This document shows, piece after piece, positions 22,955 through 31,214 of a DNA stretch of 64,000 nucleotides; position 1 is the stretch's first letter; each line of letters begins with the position of its first letter. Source of the stretch: an uncultured Lachnospiraceae bacterium (GTDB lineage Bacteria > Bacillota > Clostridia > Lachnospirales > Lachnospiraceae); NCBI GenBank assembly GCA_910579465.1, contig CAJTUB010000001.1, positions 186,001 to 250,000 of the forward strand, given 5' to 3'. The notes beneath the pieces are model-generated. The model did no database searches, had not been told where the DNA came from, and worked only from the letters and a program-made list of their open reading frames with translations. Made by a program: the position numbers and the translations under genes.

Positions 22955-25171
22955 ATGGGAAAAACACTGATTCTTACGGAAAAGCCGAGTGTGGCGAGGG
23001 AATACGCTGCCATACTCGGGGTAAAAGGAAATGGTGACGGGGTGATTGAAAATGATGCCTATGTCATTACATGGTGCATCGGTCATCTGGTGCAGATGGC
23101 ATATCCGGAGAGATATGATTCCAGGCTTGGAACGTGGAATCTGGAGGATCTGCCGTTTTTACCGGAGAAATATCTATACGAAATTGTACCGTCAGTAAAA
23201 AAGCAGTATAAAATCGTGCACGAACAGATGCAGAGGAAAGATATTGATGTGATGTTGTATTGCGGTGATTCCGGGCGGGAAGGGGAGGTTATAGGACGTC
23301 TGATCAGAAACTATGGAGGAGTCCGTGCCGGGATGGTGGAAAAGCGTGTGTGGATTGACTCCCAGACAAAGGAGGAAATCCTGCGTGGTATCCGGGAGGC
23401 AAAGCCGTTAAGTGCATATGACCGGCTGGCCGCAGCAGGTATCATGCGCGGCATCGAGGATTATGCAATGGGTATCAATTTTTCCAGGGCGCTTACCTGT
23501 AAATATGGACGCGCTTTTAATCAGATGCTTCAGACGGATAAATGGAAGTCAATCAACGTCGGACGTGTAATGACCTGTGTCCTTGGAATGATAGTAGAGC
23601 GTGAACGGCAGATCCGGGAGTTTGCCGAGACGCCTTTTTACCGTGTGCTTGGCAGTTTTGATGGAATTGAAGCGGAATGGAAAGCGGAGGAAGGTTCGGA
23701 GCTGTTCCGTTCCGAAAAGCTGTATAAGGAAAACGGCTTCCGGAAATGCGCCGACGCGGGGGCATTTATTGCAGGACTTGCCTCCCGGACAGCCCATGTG
23801 CAGCTGGCGGAATGTAAGGACAATAAGAAAAGGGCGCCGCTGCTTTTTAACCTGGCGGAGCTGCAGGCAGAATGCTCCAGACAGTTTAAATTAAGCCCGA
23901 ATGAGACGTTGGAAATAGCACAGGAACTGTATGAGAAGAAAATGACGACTTACCCGAGAACGGATGCAAGGGTACTTTCCTCTGCCATAGCAAAGGAAAT
24001 CAGAAAAAACATAAGCGGGCTTGGAAGCATTCCTGAAATGAAGCAGTATGTCAGTACGATCCTGTCAGGGGAGCAGTATGCCGGAATTGCAGATACATCA
24101 TATACGGATGATAAAAAGATAACGGACCATTATGCAATTATCCCAACCGGACAAAATGTGGCGGAACAGCTTACGGAGATACAGAAAAAGGTATACGGGC
24201 TCATTGTCCGGCGTTTCCTGTCAATTTTTTATCCGCCTGCCGTGTACCTGAACTGCCAGGCTGTGATAGCAGTGGGCGGGGAGCTGTTCCATGCCTCCTG
24301 CAGCCGGTTAAAATCGGAAGGGTATCTGGCGGTGGCAGGAAAGACAGGCGAGAATGAAAAGGAAGGCGGGGCTGCCCTGCTTAAAGTTATTTCAGACTGG
24401 AAAAAGGGGAGTGAAATAAAGGAGCTTTCCTTTAAAACAGCAGAGGGTAAGACAACGGCGCCGAAACGCTATGACTCCGGAAGCATGGTACTTGCGATGG
24501 AGAATGCAGGAAAGCTGATTGAGGACCCGGCGCTGCGGGAACAGATTAAGGGCTCCGGCATAGGAACCTCGGCGACAAGGGCTGAAATCATTGATAAGCT
24601 GGTACGGACCGGGTATATCATGCTCAATAAAAAGACACAGGTGCTGACACCGGAGAGGGACGGGGAGCTTGTCTATGACATCATAAAGCAGACTATCCCG
24701 GATTTCCTGTCACCGGAGATGACGGCGAGCTGGGAGAAAAAGCTTTCCATGATTGCACAGGGGGAATTAGATGAAGCGGAATACAGGCAGGAAATCGAGG
24801 AGTATGTGCGGAGGAAAATCGGGGAAATAAAGGGAGGGACGCTCCCCTTCGGCGGAGCGGAGGCTTCCGGCGGAGAAGAGCAGGCACTGGCGGAAGCGGT
24901 CGGGGAATGTCCGCTCTGTCATAAACCGGTCCGCGAGAACCAACGGGCGTTTTCCTGTATTGACAGGAGCTGCGGTTTCGCATTATGGAAGGATGACTAT
25001 TTCTTTTCCAATAAAAAGAAAAGCCTGACGAAGAGCATGGCAAAGAGCCTGTTATCAAAGGGGGAGGTGTTCTGTAAGGGCTTATATTCGGGAACAAAGA
25101 AGAAAACGTATGACGCGACCATCCTGATGAAGCTGGAACAGGGCAGGGCAAAGTTTGAACTCAGGTTTTAA
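22955..25171 (+). CDS. topB: DNA topoisomerase III
   Basis: A 738-residue type IA topoisomerase. The TOPRIM start is KTLILTEKPSVAREYA; the acidic TOPRIM motif reads CGDSGREGE (about 103-111), a variant common in plasmid-borne TopB. The catalytic tyrosine is Tyr333 in MTTYPRTDARV. A C-terminal segment with CPLCHKPVRENQRAFSCIDRSCGFALW looks like a zinc-binding fold and is followed by a basic tail. TopB unlinks intertwined strands during conjugative replication and transfer and is standard in Tn1549-like elements. Length and motifs indicate an intact protein. Confidence 0.93.
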   Translation: MGKTLILTEKPSVAREYAAILGVKGNGDGVIENDAYVITWCIGHLVQMAYPERYDSRLGTWNLEDLPFLPEKYLYEIVPSVKKQYKIVHEQMQRKDIDVMLYCGDSGREGEVIGRLIRNYGGVRAGMVEKRVWIDSQTKEEILRGIREAKPLSAYDRLAAAGIMRGIEDYAMGINFSRALTCKYGRAFNQMLQTDKWKSINVGRVMTCVLGMIVERERQIREFAETPFYRVLGSFDGIEAEWKAEEGSELFRSEKLYKENGFRKCADAGAFIAGLASRTAHVQLAECKDNKKRAPLLFNLAELQAECSRQFKLSPNETLEIAQELYEKKMTTYPRTDARVLSSAIAKEIRKNISGLGSIPEMKQYVSTILSGEQYAGIADTSYTDDKKITDHYAIIPTGQNVAEQLTEIQKKVYGLIVRRFLSIFYPPAVYLNCQAVIAVGGELFHASCSRLKSEGYLAVAGKTGENEKEGGAALLKVISDWKKGSEIKELSFKTAEGKTTAPKRYDSGSMVLAMENAGKLIEDPALREQIKGSGIGTSATRAEIIDKLVRTGYIMLNKKTQVLTPERDGELVYDIIKQTIPDFLSPEMTASWEKKLSMIAQGELDEAEYRQEIEEYVRRKIGEIKGGTLPFGGAEASGGEEQALAEAVGECPLCHKPVRENQRAFSCIDRSCGFALWKDDYFFSNKKKSLTKSMAKSLLSKGEVFCKGLYSGTKKKTYDATILMKLEQGRAKFELRF

Positions 25172-25178
25172 CGGTAAC

Positions 25179-25199
25179 TTCAGGACATTGTGTCCAAAG
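25179..25199. promoter_or_regulatory. GGACA-N3-TGTCC operator, copy 1 of 5
   Basis: GGACATTGTGTCC at 25183-25195, in the leader of the Rpn-type nuclease gene. TTCAGG and TGTAAA stand 16 bases apart around it, echoing the spacing seen at copies 3 and 5. Confidence 0.6.
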
Positions 25200-25272
25200 G
25201 TGTAAATATTTTGGCTAAATACTTGAAAAAAAGCAGGAAACATATTAAAATTAAGTTGAAGGAGAGAAACAT

Positions 25273-26361
25273 ATGGAACAGGCAAAAGAGGGTATGGAGA
25301 GCAGTACCGTATTTGACGACGTATTCCGGACGATGTTAGAAAAGATACCGGAGATTATGATACCGCTGATTAATGAGGTCTTCCGGACGGATTATCCGGA
25401 AGATGAAGAGATCGTCCAGTTAAAGAACGAACACTATACGGAGAGCGGAACGATAATCACGGACTGTGTCCTTGAAATCGGCGGGAAACAGTATCATCTG
25501 GAGTGCCAGAGCAAGCCGGACAGGACAATTGCCCTGCGCATTATTGAGTATGATATGGCGATTGCCCTGCAGGGGGCAAAAAAAGTGAACCTGACGAAAG
25601 GTTCCGAGTATGATTATGAGCTTACATTCCCTCATTCCTGCGTGCTTTATCTGAGGGATAACAGCAGGACAAAGGAAGAGGTAAATGTAAGGATAAATTT
25701 CCAGGACGGTTCTTTCCACAGATACAGTGTCCCGGTTGTGAAAGTCCAGGATTATACGAAGGAAGAGTTATTTGAAAAGAAGCTGCTGGCTTTTGTGCCA
25801 TACTATCTTATGAGATATGAGAGGGAACTTCCCGAAATCTGTAAGGATGAGGAAAAATCCGTACGGCTGCAGGGCGAATACCTTGAACTCCGTGAAAGGC
25901 TGGAGAAGGCAACAGGGGAAGAAAAGGGACTGGTTTATGTGGAGCTGATTAGTCACATGAGAAAAGTGACAGAATACATTTTGAGAAAAGAACCGGAAAT
26001 GAAGGAAAGAATGGAGGCGATTGCGATGGGCGGCCAAGTATATGAAACATTAACTGACCAGCTACTGGAACGGGGACGGATAGAAGGGCGGCTTGAGGGA
26101 AGAGAAGAAGGAAAAGCAGAAGGACGGGCGGAAGGAAAAGCAGAAGGACGAGCAGATGGTATTTTCCTGTCTGTCGGACGTCTGGCAGATACAGACCAGT
26201 ATACGGAGCAGGAAGCCTGCGATATTCTGGGAGCGGAGTATACAGAGTATCTGAAATTTAAGGAGAAGCTCCGGACAGAGCAGGAAAAGAAACAGGAGGC
26301 AGTACAGAAGGAAAAGCCGGAGGGAAAGGCAGCATTTAAACGTCCGGTGCATAGGCGGTAA
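25273..26361 (+). CDS. Rpn/YhgA-type PD-(D/E)XK nuclease
   Basis: A 362-residue protein of the Rpn recombination-promoting nuclease / PD-(D/E)XK transposase-like family. 'FDDVFRTMLEKIPEIMIPLINEVF' is the conserved N terminus. The nuclease core is in 'TDCVLEIGGKQYHLECQSKPD' (Asp then Glu-x-Gln), around residues 57-78. The C-terminal part has 'MGGQVYETLTDQLLERGRIEGR', a run of GRAEGKAEG-type coil repeats, and a domain ending 'ACDILGAEYTEYLKF'. Rpn proteins cut DNA and can act in recombination or defence. An operator of the GGACA type lies upstream. The C-terminal module recurs in 26504-27070. Confidence 0.8.
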   Translation: MEQAKEGMESSTVFDDVFRTMLEKIPEIMIPLINEVFRTDYPEDEEIVQLKNEHYTESGTIITDCVLEIGGKQYHLECQSKPDRTIALRIIEYDMAIALQGAKKVNLTKGSEYDYELTFPHSCVLYLRDNSRTKEEVNVRINFQDGSFHRYSVPVVKVQDYTKEELFEKKLLAFVPYYLMRYERELPEICKDEEKSVRLQGEYLELRERLEKATGEEKGLVYVELISHMRKVTEYILRKEPEMKERMEAIAMGGQVYETLTDQLLERGRIEGRLEGREEGKAEGRAEGKAEGRADGIFLSVGRLADTDQYTEQEACDILGAEYTEYLKFKEKLRTEQEKKQEAVQKEKPEGKAAFKRPVHRR

Positions 26362-26402
26362 ACGGGAGTGTTTGAGGATCATAGTGGCTGAGATAAGTTT
26401 TC

Positions 26403-26440
26403 CCCTGCACTTTAGGACACAGTGTCCAGAAGTACAGGGG
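26403..26440. promoter_or_regulatory. GGACA-N3-TGTCC operator, copy 2 of 5, nested in a hairpin
   Basis: GGACACAGTGTCC at 26415-26427 lies inside longer arms: CCCCTG-ACTT on the left pairs with AAGT-CAGGGG on the right. The outer arms could terminate the Rpn transcript while the core acts as operator for the next gene. Confidence 0.65.
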
Positions 26441-26503
26441 AAATTTCTTTTCCGCCGGATGAAACTATTGATTCACTAAATAAACAACAGGAGGTGCTGG
26501 AGA

Positions 26504-27070
26504 ATGAAGTGGGATGGGAAAGTGTTTGCAGATATTGTTAAGGAATCCCTTTTGGCATTGTTCGGAGACGAAATACCGCAGGCAGCCAGGATGGGAAATA
26601 AAGAATATGCGGACTATCTGAAAAGCAGCCGTGAAATACATGAATTGATGGTTTCTAACCGAAGGGTAAGGGTAATCACCCATAACGAGGGACTTACTAT
26701 CACGTTTGTGGATAAAGGCGTTCCAAATAATCCGGATGAGAAGACGATTACTTTGACTTGGAGTATGGCAGCGCGGTATATCAGAACCCATATCAGAATC
26801 TGGATGCTTGAAAAGGCGACAAAATACATTCTAGGAGAAGCACCGGGAATGGAGGCGGTTACAATGGGCGGTCAGGTATATGAAACATTAGCAGATCAGT
26901 TATTGGAACAGGGAAGGATGGAGGGTATTTTCCTATCTGTCAGACGTCTGGCAGATACAAGCCAGTATACAGAGCAGGAAGCCTGTGATATCTTAGGGGC
27001 GGAGTATGCAGAGTATCTGAAATTTAAGGAGAATAGCTGGATGGAGCAGAGGGAGAAGAGAAAGAAATAG
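26504..27070 (+). CDS. Rpn-paralogue remnant or partner without the nuclease domain
   Basis: A 188-residue protein. Its second half ('MEAVTMGGQVYETLADQLLEQGRMEGIFLSV...ACDILGAEYAEYLKF') is nearly identical to the C terminus of 25273-26361, also at DNA level (around 26852-27025 against 26016-26265). The coil-repeat segment between the two blocks is missing. The first 110 residues are different and contain no PD-(D/E)XK motif. It may bind the nuclease through the shared domain, or be a decayed fusion. It has its own operator copy and a GGAGG ribosome site, which argues for function. Confidence 0.65.
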   Translation: MKWDGKVFADIVKESLLALFGDEIPQAARMGNKEYADYLKSSREIHELMVSNRRVRVITHNEGLTITFVDKGVPNNPDEKTITLTWSMAARYIRTHIRIWMLEKATKYILGEAPGMEAVTMGGQVYETLADQLLEQGRMEGIFLSVRRLADTSQYTEQEACDILGAEYAEYLKFKENSWMEQREKRKK

Positions 27071-27085
27071 GAGGTATTGCCGTAA

Positions 27086-27450
27086 TAGGAGTCCTGGGCA
27101 GGAAAAAAAAGCTTTCTGTAAAGAAAATCCTTGGAAGACTCGTTAAAGTAGCTATCATGATAAGCATTATAGAATTGCTTGATTTGTTTGAAGTAAGGGT
27201 ATTGGTTATACCAGCACTTAACCGCATTTTCATCCATGGAAAGAAAATTCTCTACCGACAAACCGAGACACATCGCAGCTTTCTCGATAATAGGCATAAC
27301 CAACTTGTCATTCAATATGATTGGCAATTCAAGAGTCTCATTTTCATTACTATTGTATTCATAGAAAAAAGATTCGTAGGATAGGTCGTACAGTAAAAAT
27401 GTCTTTTTGATAAACTCCTCGACTTGTTTTGGGGTATTCGTTTCTTTCAT
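27086..27450 (-). pseudogene. Truncated gene of unknown function
   Basis: A start (ATG at 27450) with an AGAGGTG ribosome site opens a well-formed protein ('MKETNTPKQVEEFIKKTF...ELPIILNDKLVMPIIEKAAMCLG...'). The frame then runs past a run of eight A/T at about 27103 into the complement of the neighbouring gene's end. The natural C terminus appears lost, so about 110-120 residues remain. The family is not recognised. It converges on 26504-27070, suggesting that arrival of the Rpn pair or a deletion removed the rest. Confidence 0.5.
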
Positions 27451-27486
27451 TTTTGGACACCTCTTTCGTTGTTGTGCCTTAAGCAT

Positions 27487-27837
27487 ACCAAATGTTCCAC
27501 CGAATATCTACGACAGCTTTTGTCTTAATCTCATCACCCATATTGCCATACGCCCTATTATATGGACTTTTTGATACATCTGTAATGCTTTTTTATTTTC
27601 TAATATAAAACTAAGGAGCATAACGAACGATGCATTTTTCAATACGGGAAGCAAAAGTATTTTAGCTTGGTATTAACAAGCCAAAAAATAAAAACTATCA
27701 CAAAAATATTTGTCTATAGGATGGCGAAGCAAATATTTCCAAAGTGGAGTTTTCTCAGTAAATCTTTAGGCTTTGTCGGAAATAGTTCCCTATAGGGGAG
27801 AGCAAGTCACCAGTTAAGCTGGTGGTTCTGGCTTTGT
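27487..27837. other. Gene-poor AT-rich stretch with two hairpins
   Basis: No coding region is supported. There is an AAATATTTG / CAAATATTT hairpin (about 27705-27740) and a CACCAG-TTAAG-CTGGTG hairpin (about 27810-27826). These could end the minus-strand DUF2726 gene, or be the scar of a small transposon. No transposase is present. Confidence 0.45.
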
Positions 27838-28524
27838 TTATTTACTCAGAAGTGCTTTTCTTATTATACATCCAATGGCTTCTTTGTCCGGACTCTCCAG
27901 AGAATATCGTATCAGAGGAAGATTGACGGCAGCAAGTATAGCGTTTTTGATATTGTCACGTTTAATCTGCAATTCTGAAGAGTGAAAAACACCATCAATT
28001 TCAATGGCAAGTATCGGATTATATAGATAGTCCTTATGGGTGCCATTTCCGTCAGAGTCAGGATATTCTTTGACTATGAGGGAACATATAAGGAAGTCTA
28101 TGCTTTTTGATAAGTATTTGTTTTTAAAAAATTTATTAGAATATATATCGAAGTTTACGTTGAAGTCAGCCAAAATAATAACGGAATGCAGGGCGACTTG
28201 TGGAAAAACGTAAAGCTTTCCATATGTTTCTTTGTATTCATCCGCATAGTCAGAACTGAATAGTTCTTTGTTAATCCAATAGTAGTTACGGCTTTCACTT
28301 TTATTCAAAATGGAATTTTTTAATTGATAAAGGTTTTGGGTTTCTGTGATAAAAAGATTCTCTTGAGCAGTCTGGACTTCTTCCTGCTTCTTTGCTTTTT
28401 CTTTTTCTGCGGATATTATATCCATACAATAGGTTAGTAGTTGCCGGAGGCAGTTGTTTTCAAATTCTAAATGGTCAATGTTCTTTAATAACTCCTGCTC
28501 TTTTGAAGATTGCTGTTCGTTCAT
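27838..28524 (-). CDS. DUF2726-type nuclease with coiled-coil N terminus
   Basis: A 228-residue protein. A long coiled coil covers about 1-65, followed by a PD-(D/E)XK-like domain: 'SIDFLICSLIV...NPILAIEIDGVFHSS' gives Asp and Glu-x-Asp, with 'RDNIKNAILAAVNLPLIRYS' after it, as in DUF2726 nucleases. It probably nicks or cuts DNA as part of repair or defence. Its promoter holds a perfect GGACA-N3-TGTCC operator with a TATAAT box right beside it. The chromosomal helicase at 47849 ends in the same type of domain. Confidence 0.65.
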   Translation of the reverse strand: MNEQQSSKEQELLKNIDHLEFENNCLRQLLTYCMDIISAEKEKAKKQEEVQTAQENLFITETQNLYQLKNSILNKSESRNYYWINKELFSSDYADEYKETYGKLYVFPQVALHSVIILADFNVNFDIYSNKFFKNKYLSKSIDFLICSLIVKEYPDSDGNGTHKDYLYNPILAIEIDGVFHSSELQIKRDNIKNAILAAVNLPLIRYSLESPDKEAIGCIIRKALLSK

Positions 28525-28555
28525 AAGTGCCCTCCCAAGGATGATAGTTATTATT

Positions 28556-28584
28556 ATACTTTAGGACATTGTGTCCTAAAGTAT
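28556..28584. promoter_or_regulatory. GGACA-N3-TGTCC operator, copy 3 of 5, over a promoter
   Basis: Core GGACATTGTGTCC 28564-28576 with perfect arms extending to TATACTTTA on the left and TAAAGTATA on the right. On the minus strand TTTAGG is followed after 16 bases by TATAAT, so the operator spans the -35/-10 gap of the DUF2726 gene promoter. This is a repressor-type layout. Confidence 0.75.
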
Positions 28585-28596
28585 AATATAAATGTA

Positions 28597-29589
28597 CTAA
28601 GACATTCTGCTTAGTAATTCCTCATAAGTATGTTGAATCTTTTGTGTCATTTCTACATCGCCAGTTCCTGTATCCGGATGGAAAGTTTTCATTAAATTCC
28701 GGTATCGTTTTGTAAGGCTTTCCTTATCATGGCAACCGTTGAAAAGGCTTTCATCAAAATTAACATTATGTTGCTTTGTAGTGCTATCAGAATGATTTTG
28801 AATGAGCACGTTGTTGATTAACTTTAGCAAGTCCTGATTTTTTGTCTGTATTGAAGAAAGACATCGCTCCATTTCGCCTATAATCCATTCGGCTTCTTTA
28901 GGTTCTTGAGCATTTGCAATGCGGTCCTGATAACCGGGAAGGTCATCTAATCTATCTCTGGTATAGGAAATAGAAGTATGGGCAGTTAATTGCAGTTCTG
29001 CCAGCTCGGAAGAAAATTCTTCGGAATCTTCTAGGATTTTCATCGCTTGGTTATAAAGCCTTGTGGATTCATCCGCTGCATTTTGGATGTTATCCAGAGT
29101 TACTGATATTTTTCGGGTTAGTTCACCTGACTTCGTGCTATAAGCTGATGCGTCATTTGAAAAAACAATAGGAAAATCATAAGTAATAACATCATCGTCT
29201 GATGAAAGCTCTTGATAAGCGTGGCGTCGTTTGGAAGAAGGCGTGTCAGAGTGAAAGGCTGCCAGGTGCGAGCCTAGCATCACAAGGAAAAAGACAATCA
29301 TAATTGCCCAGGTCCATATCGGATCATCAAGAAAGTGAAATATATAATCAAGAAGCAATGTGCCGATAAATGCCCAAAAAGCACTGAAAATAACTTGTAG
29401 AACTATACCTATAATTCTTAAGGACATAAGAAAAAATAGAAAAGAACCAGAAACTATACCGCCAATAATACAAAAAACAGGGTGTAAGTGTAGTTTAGTA
29501 TACAAGAGATAATAGCCGACAAATATCGCGATAAATATAAAGTCAAGCCCAACCGGAATTGAAATATTAGAATCATTATTCTTTTGCAT
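28597..29589 (-). CDS. Membrane protein with C-terminal J-domain
   Basis: A 330-residue protein. Four hydrophobic segments lie within about 10-115 ('VGLDFIFIAIFVGYYLLY', 'LIFFLMSLRIIGIV...', 'TWAIMIVFFLVMLGSHL'). A helical cytoplasmic region follows (about 160-275), then a J-type domain at the end: 'DKESLTKRYRNLMKTFHPDTGTG' with the HPD tripeptide needed to stimulate Hsp70 ATPase. It would recruit DnaK to the membrane. It sits downstream of operator copy 4 and beside the DUF2726 gene, also under an operator. The link between a J-protein and nucleases is unexplained. Confidence 0.75.
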   Translation of the reverse strand: MQKNNDSNISIPVGLDFIFIAIFVGYYLLYTKLHLHPVFCIIGGIVSGSFLFFLMSLRIIGIVLQVIFSAFWAFIGTLLLDYIFHFLDDPIWTWAIMIVFFLVMLGSHLAAFHSDTPSSKRRHAYQELSSDDDVITYDFPIVFSNDASAYSTKSGELTRKISVTLDNIQNAADESTRLYNQAMKILEDSEEFSSELAELQLTAHTSISYTRDRLDDLPGYQDRIANAQEPKEAEWIIGEMERCLSSIQTKNQDLLKLINNVLIQNHSDSTTKQHNVNFDESLFNGCHDKESLTKRYRNLMKTFHPDTGTGDVEMTQKIQHTYEELLSRMS

Positions 29590-29624
29590 TTTGTACTCCT
29601 CCCTCGTCTGTGGAATGTTAGTTG

Positions 29625-29651
29625 GACTTTAGGACATTGTGTCCTAAAGTC
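29625..29651. promoter_or_regulatory. GGACA-N3-TGTCC operator, copy 4 of 5
   Basis: Core 29632-29644 with perfect 12-base arms (GACTTTAGGACA and TGTCCTAAAGTC). It lies about 40 bases before the minus-strand J-domain gene. Confidence 0.75.
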
Positions 29652-29734
29652 AGGTTGCAGTAAATATCCGAATTTATATGAAAATGCTTATTTCTTACGA
29701 AAATCAACATAAATTATATTACCTTCTATTTTTA

Positions 29735-30106
29735 TTATGAGGTTTTTTCTTTTGGCAGTTCCTGCCTTTCAATTCTAAGTGCGCCAAGAATCATATCCTT
29801 TTCAGAATCCGATAGGGATTGAAATTTGTCAAGAACCTCAAACTCTTCGCTGTTTAAAGGTATAGCGGAAAGTTTTTTGTTTGTATAACCAAATTCATAT
29901 AAAACATCCCTGCACTCATATATCATGCAAAGAGATAAGAAACGGTCTATATCGGGTGAACTCCGTCCTTTTTCATAATTGTATAACGTTCCATGTTCCA
30001 TTTTAATATTATAAGTATTGCTTAGAATTGCAGAAACTTCTTTAGCTGATAGTCCGGCTTTTTTTCGCAATGAACGTAGTGTCGAACCTATTTGAATAGA
30101 AGTCAT
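29735..30106 (-). CDS. XRE-type repressor candidate
   Basis: A 123-residue protein with an N-terminal helix-turn-helix: 'IGSTLRSLRKKAGLSAKEVSAIL...HGTLYNYEKGRSSPDIDRFLSL' is the XRE/Cro pattern. The C-terminal half has no enzyme motif and may be an oligomerisation domain. It is divergent from the small HTH gene at 30268, with a shared 160-base region that contains a consensus promoter and a 13-base palindrome. This is the standard repressor/Cro switch layout of integrative elements, so it is a candidate for immunity or excision control. Confidence 0.75.
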   Translation of the reverse strand: MTSIQIGSTLRSLRKKAGLSAKEVSAILSNTYNIKMEHGTLYNYEKGRSSPDIDRFLSLCMIYECRDVLYEFGYTNKKLSAIPLNSEEFEVLDKFQSLSDSEKDMILGALRIERQELPKEKTS

Positions 30107-30198
30107 ATGTGAACCTCCATTAGTGCTTAATTTATGAAAATTATAACAAAAAAAGCTGAAAAAGTAAATTGAAAATGCTTAAAATGATAAAAAAAGTA

Positions 30199-30227
30199 TT
30201 GACATTGTTTAAATTAAACGATATAAT
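30199..30227 (+). promoter_or_regulatory. Consensus promoter with palindromic operator in its spacer
   Basis: TTGACA (30199-30204), 17-base spacer, TATAAT (30222-30227). GTTTAAATTAAAC, a perfect palindrome, lies at 30207-30219. A repressor bound here would block RNA polymerase; the divergent XRE protein is the natural candidate. A minus-strand TATAAT lies at 30145-30140. Confidence 0.75.
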
Positions 30228-30267
30228 GAAACAAAATGCTAATATAAACACTAAAAGAGGTGATTCA

Positions 30268-30495
30268 ATGAACGCTACCAAGAAGATGGCAAGTTATATT
30301 AAAGCAAAAGGAGTATCGATTAAGGCAATTGCTGCCGCCACGAAGCTTTCCACAGGAGTCTTGTATCCGTCGCTACAGGTAAGGAGCGCAAGACGGACAA
30401 GGCCGTTAAGAGTAGATGAGTTTTTAGCAATCTGCGCCTTTTTGGAGGTTGATCCACTTGAATTTAAGACTGAGATGCGAAAGGAGAGGGTATAG
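30268..30495 (+). CDS. Small XRE/Cro-like HTH protein
   Basis: ATG 30268 follows GAGGTG and gives 75 residues. 'MASYIKAKGVSIKAIAAATKLSTGVLYPSL' is a helix-turn-helix start, and the basic 'RSARRTRPLRVDEFLAICAFLEVDPLEF' follows. The upstream frame (30169) covers the promoter and is not a start. It is likely the lytic/induction-side partner of the divergent repressor. Operator copy 5 follows at once, so the next gene is controlled separately. Confidence 0.7.
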   Translation: MNATKKMASYIKAKGVSIKAIAAATKLSTGVLYPSLQVRSARRTRPLRVDEFLAICAFLEVDPLEFKTEMRKERV

Positions 30496-30510
30496 AATAC
30501 GAGAGTAAAG

Positions 30511-30538
30511 TTTAGGACATTATGTCCTAAGGTATGAT
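30511..30538 (+). promoter_or_regulatory. GGACA-N3-TGTCC operator, copy 5 of 5, over a promoter
   Basis: Core GGACATTATGTCC 30515-30527. TTTAGG (30511-30516) and TATGAT (30533-30538) are 16 bases apart, exactly the spacing seen at copy 3. It drives the XRE gene at 30568. Confidence 0.75.
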
Positions 30539-30567
30539 GAAGGAGAAGAAGGGATGGTGGCATTCGC

Positions 30568-30975
30568 GTGAATGAACCTAAAACTATCAAGGAATTGGTG
30601 GACACGCTTAATTTTGATGAGACGCAGATGGAAAGTTTTCTGGGAGAGCTTCGCAAAAATCTGATAGCCGCCCGGACGAGCAGGGGAATTTCAGTATTGG
30701 AGCTTTCGGCAAAGACGGGAATCAGTGAAAGCTATATATACAAATATGAGCATGAAGGCTCATTGCGAATCAGCACATTAATAAAAATCCTGACAGCGTT
30801 AGGACTCCGCTGGTCGGATGTTGTTCCGATTGTGGAGGATGAAGGCTTTTCCTACGGTAAACGGTTTGAATACATTACCCGGGATCTGGATGCGAAAACA
30901 ATCAATCTTTTATTAGAAAACGCCAGGGCGGTTGCGGCGATGAATGCCGTATCATATCAATCCGTACCTAAATAG
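30568..30975 (+). CDS. XRE-type regulator, candidate GGACA-box binder
   Basis: A 135-residue protein; the N-terminal 30 residues are a helical extension, followed by the HTH 'LIAARTSRGISVLELSAKTGISESYIYKYEHEGSLRISTLIKILTALGL' and a C-terminal helical tail. It lies directly behind a GGACA-N3-TGTCC box that spans its own promoter, so autoregulation is likely. Because all other boxes are within 6 kb, it is the simplest candidate for the regulator of the whole set. This is inference; other XRE proteins are nearby. Confidence 0.7.
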   Translation: MNEPKTIKELVDTLNFDETQMESFLGELRKNLIAARTSRGISVLELSAKTGISESYIYKYEHEGSLRISTLIKILTALGLRWSDVVPIVEDEGFSYGKRFEYITRDLDAKTINLLLENARAVAAMNAVSYQSVPK

Positions 30976-30991
30976 TGGGGGAGGTCTTTCA

Positions 30992-31141
30992 ATGGAAAAA
31001 TCAAAGCTGTTACGATATAGTGTACAATTATCTATGCTGAAACATCTTCTGAATATAAAGAAAATCAATGAAAAAGAGTATCAGCTCCTTTTGAAGCAGC
31101 TGATGAAAGAATATAAGATAGTATCGAATATTACTGCTTGA
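30992..31141 (+). CDS. Small conserved protein preceding the recombinase
   Basis: ATG 30992 (GGGGAGG upstream) gives 49 residues, 'MEKSKLLRYSVQLSMLKHL' then 'INEKEYQLLLKQLMKEY'. It is two helices with a SHOCT-like second half, and closely resembles the small proteins commonly found before large serine recombinases in Clostridial elements. It could be an accessory to the recombinase or an excision factor; neither is shown. It is separated from the recombinase gene by 70 bases. Confidence 0.65.
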   Translation: MEKSKLLRYSVQLSMLKHLLNIKKINEKEYQLLLKQLMKEYKIVSNITA

Positions 31142-31214
31142 CATATTACATATTGCATCATAAAATTATAACAGAAGACCTGGTGGGAATACAGGTGAGG
31201 AGGTATAAGGTATA

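Noticed and set aside
23260..23300. Possible loss of the TOPRIM acidic residue in topoisomerase III (GDSGREGE)
   Set aside because: The Asp-x-Gly form is common in functional plasmid-borne TopB proteins, so it is not a sign of decay.
27487..27837. Possible end of an IS200/IS605-type transposon or a TnpB guide RNA
   Set aside because: Only one short hairpin with a suggestive sequence is present; no transposase, TnpB remnant or matching left end was found.
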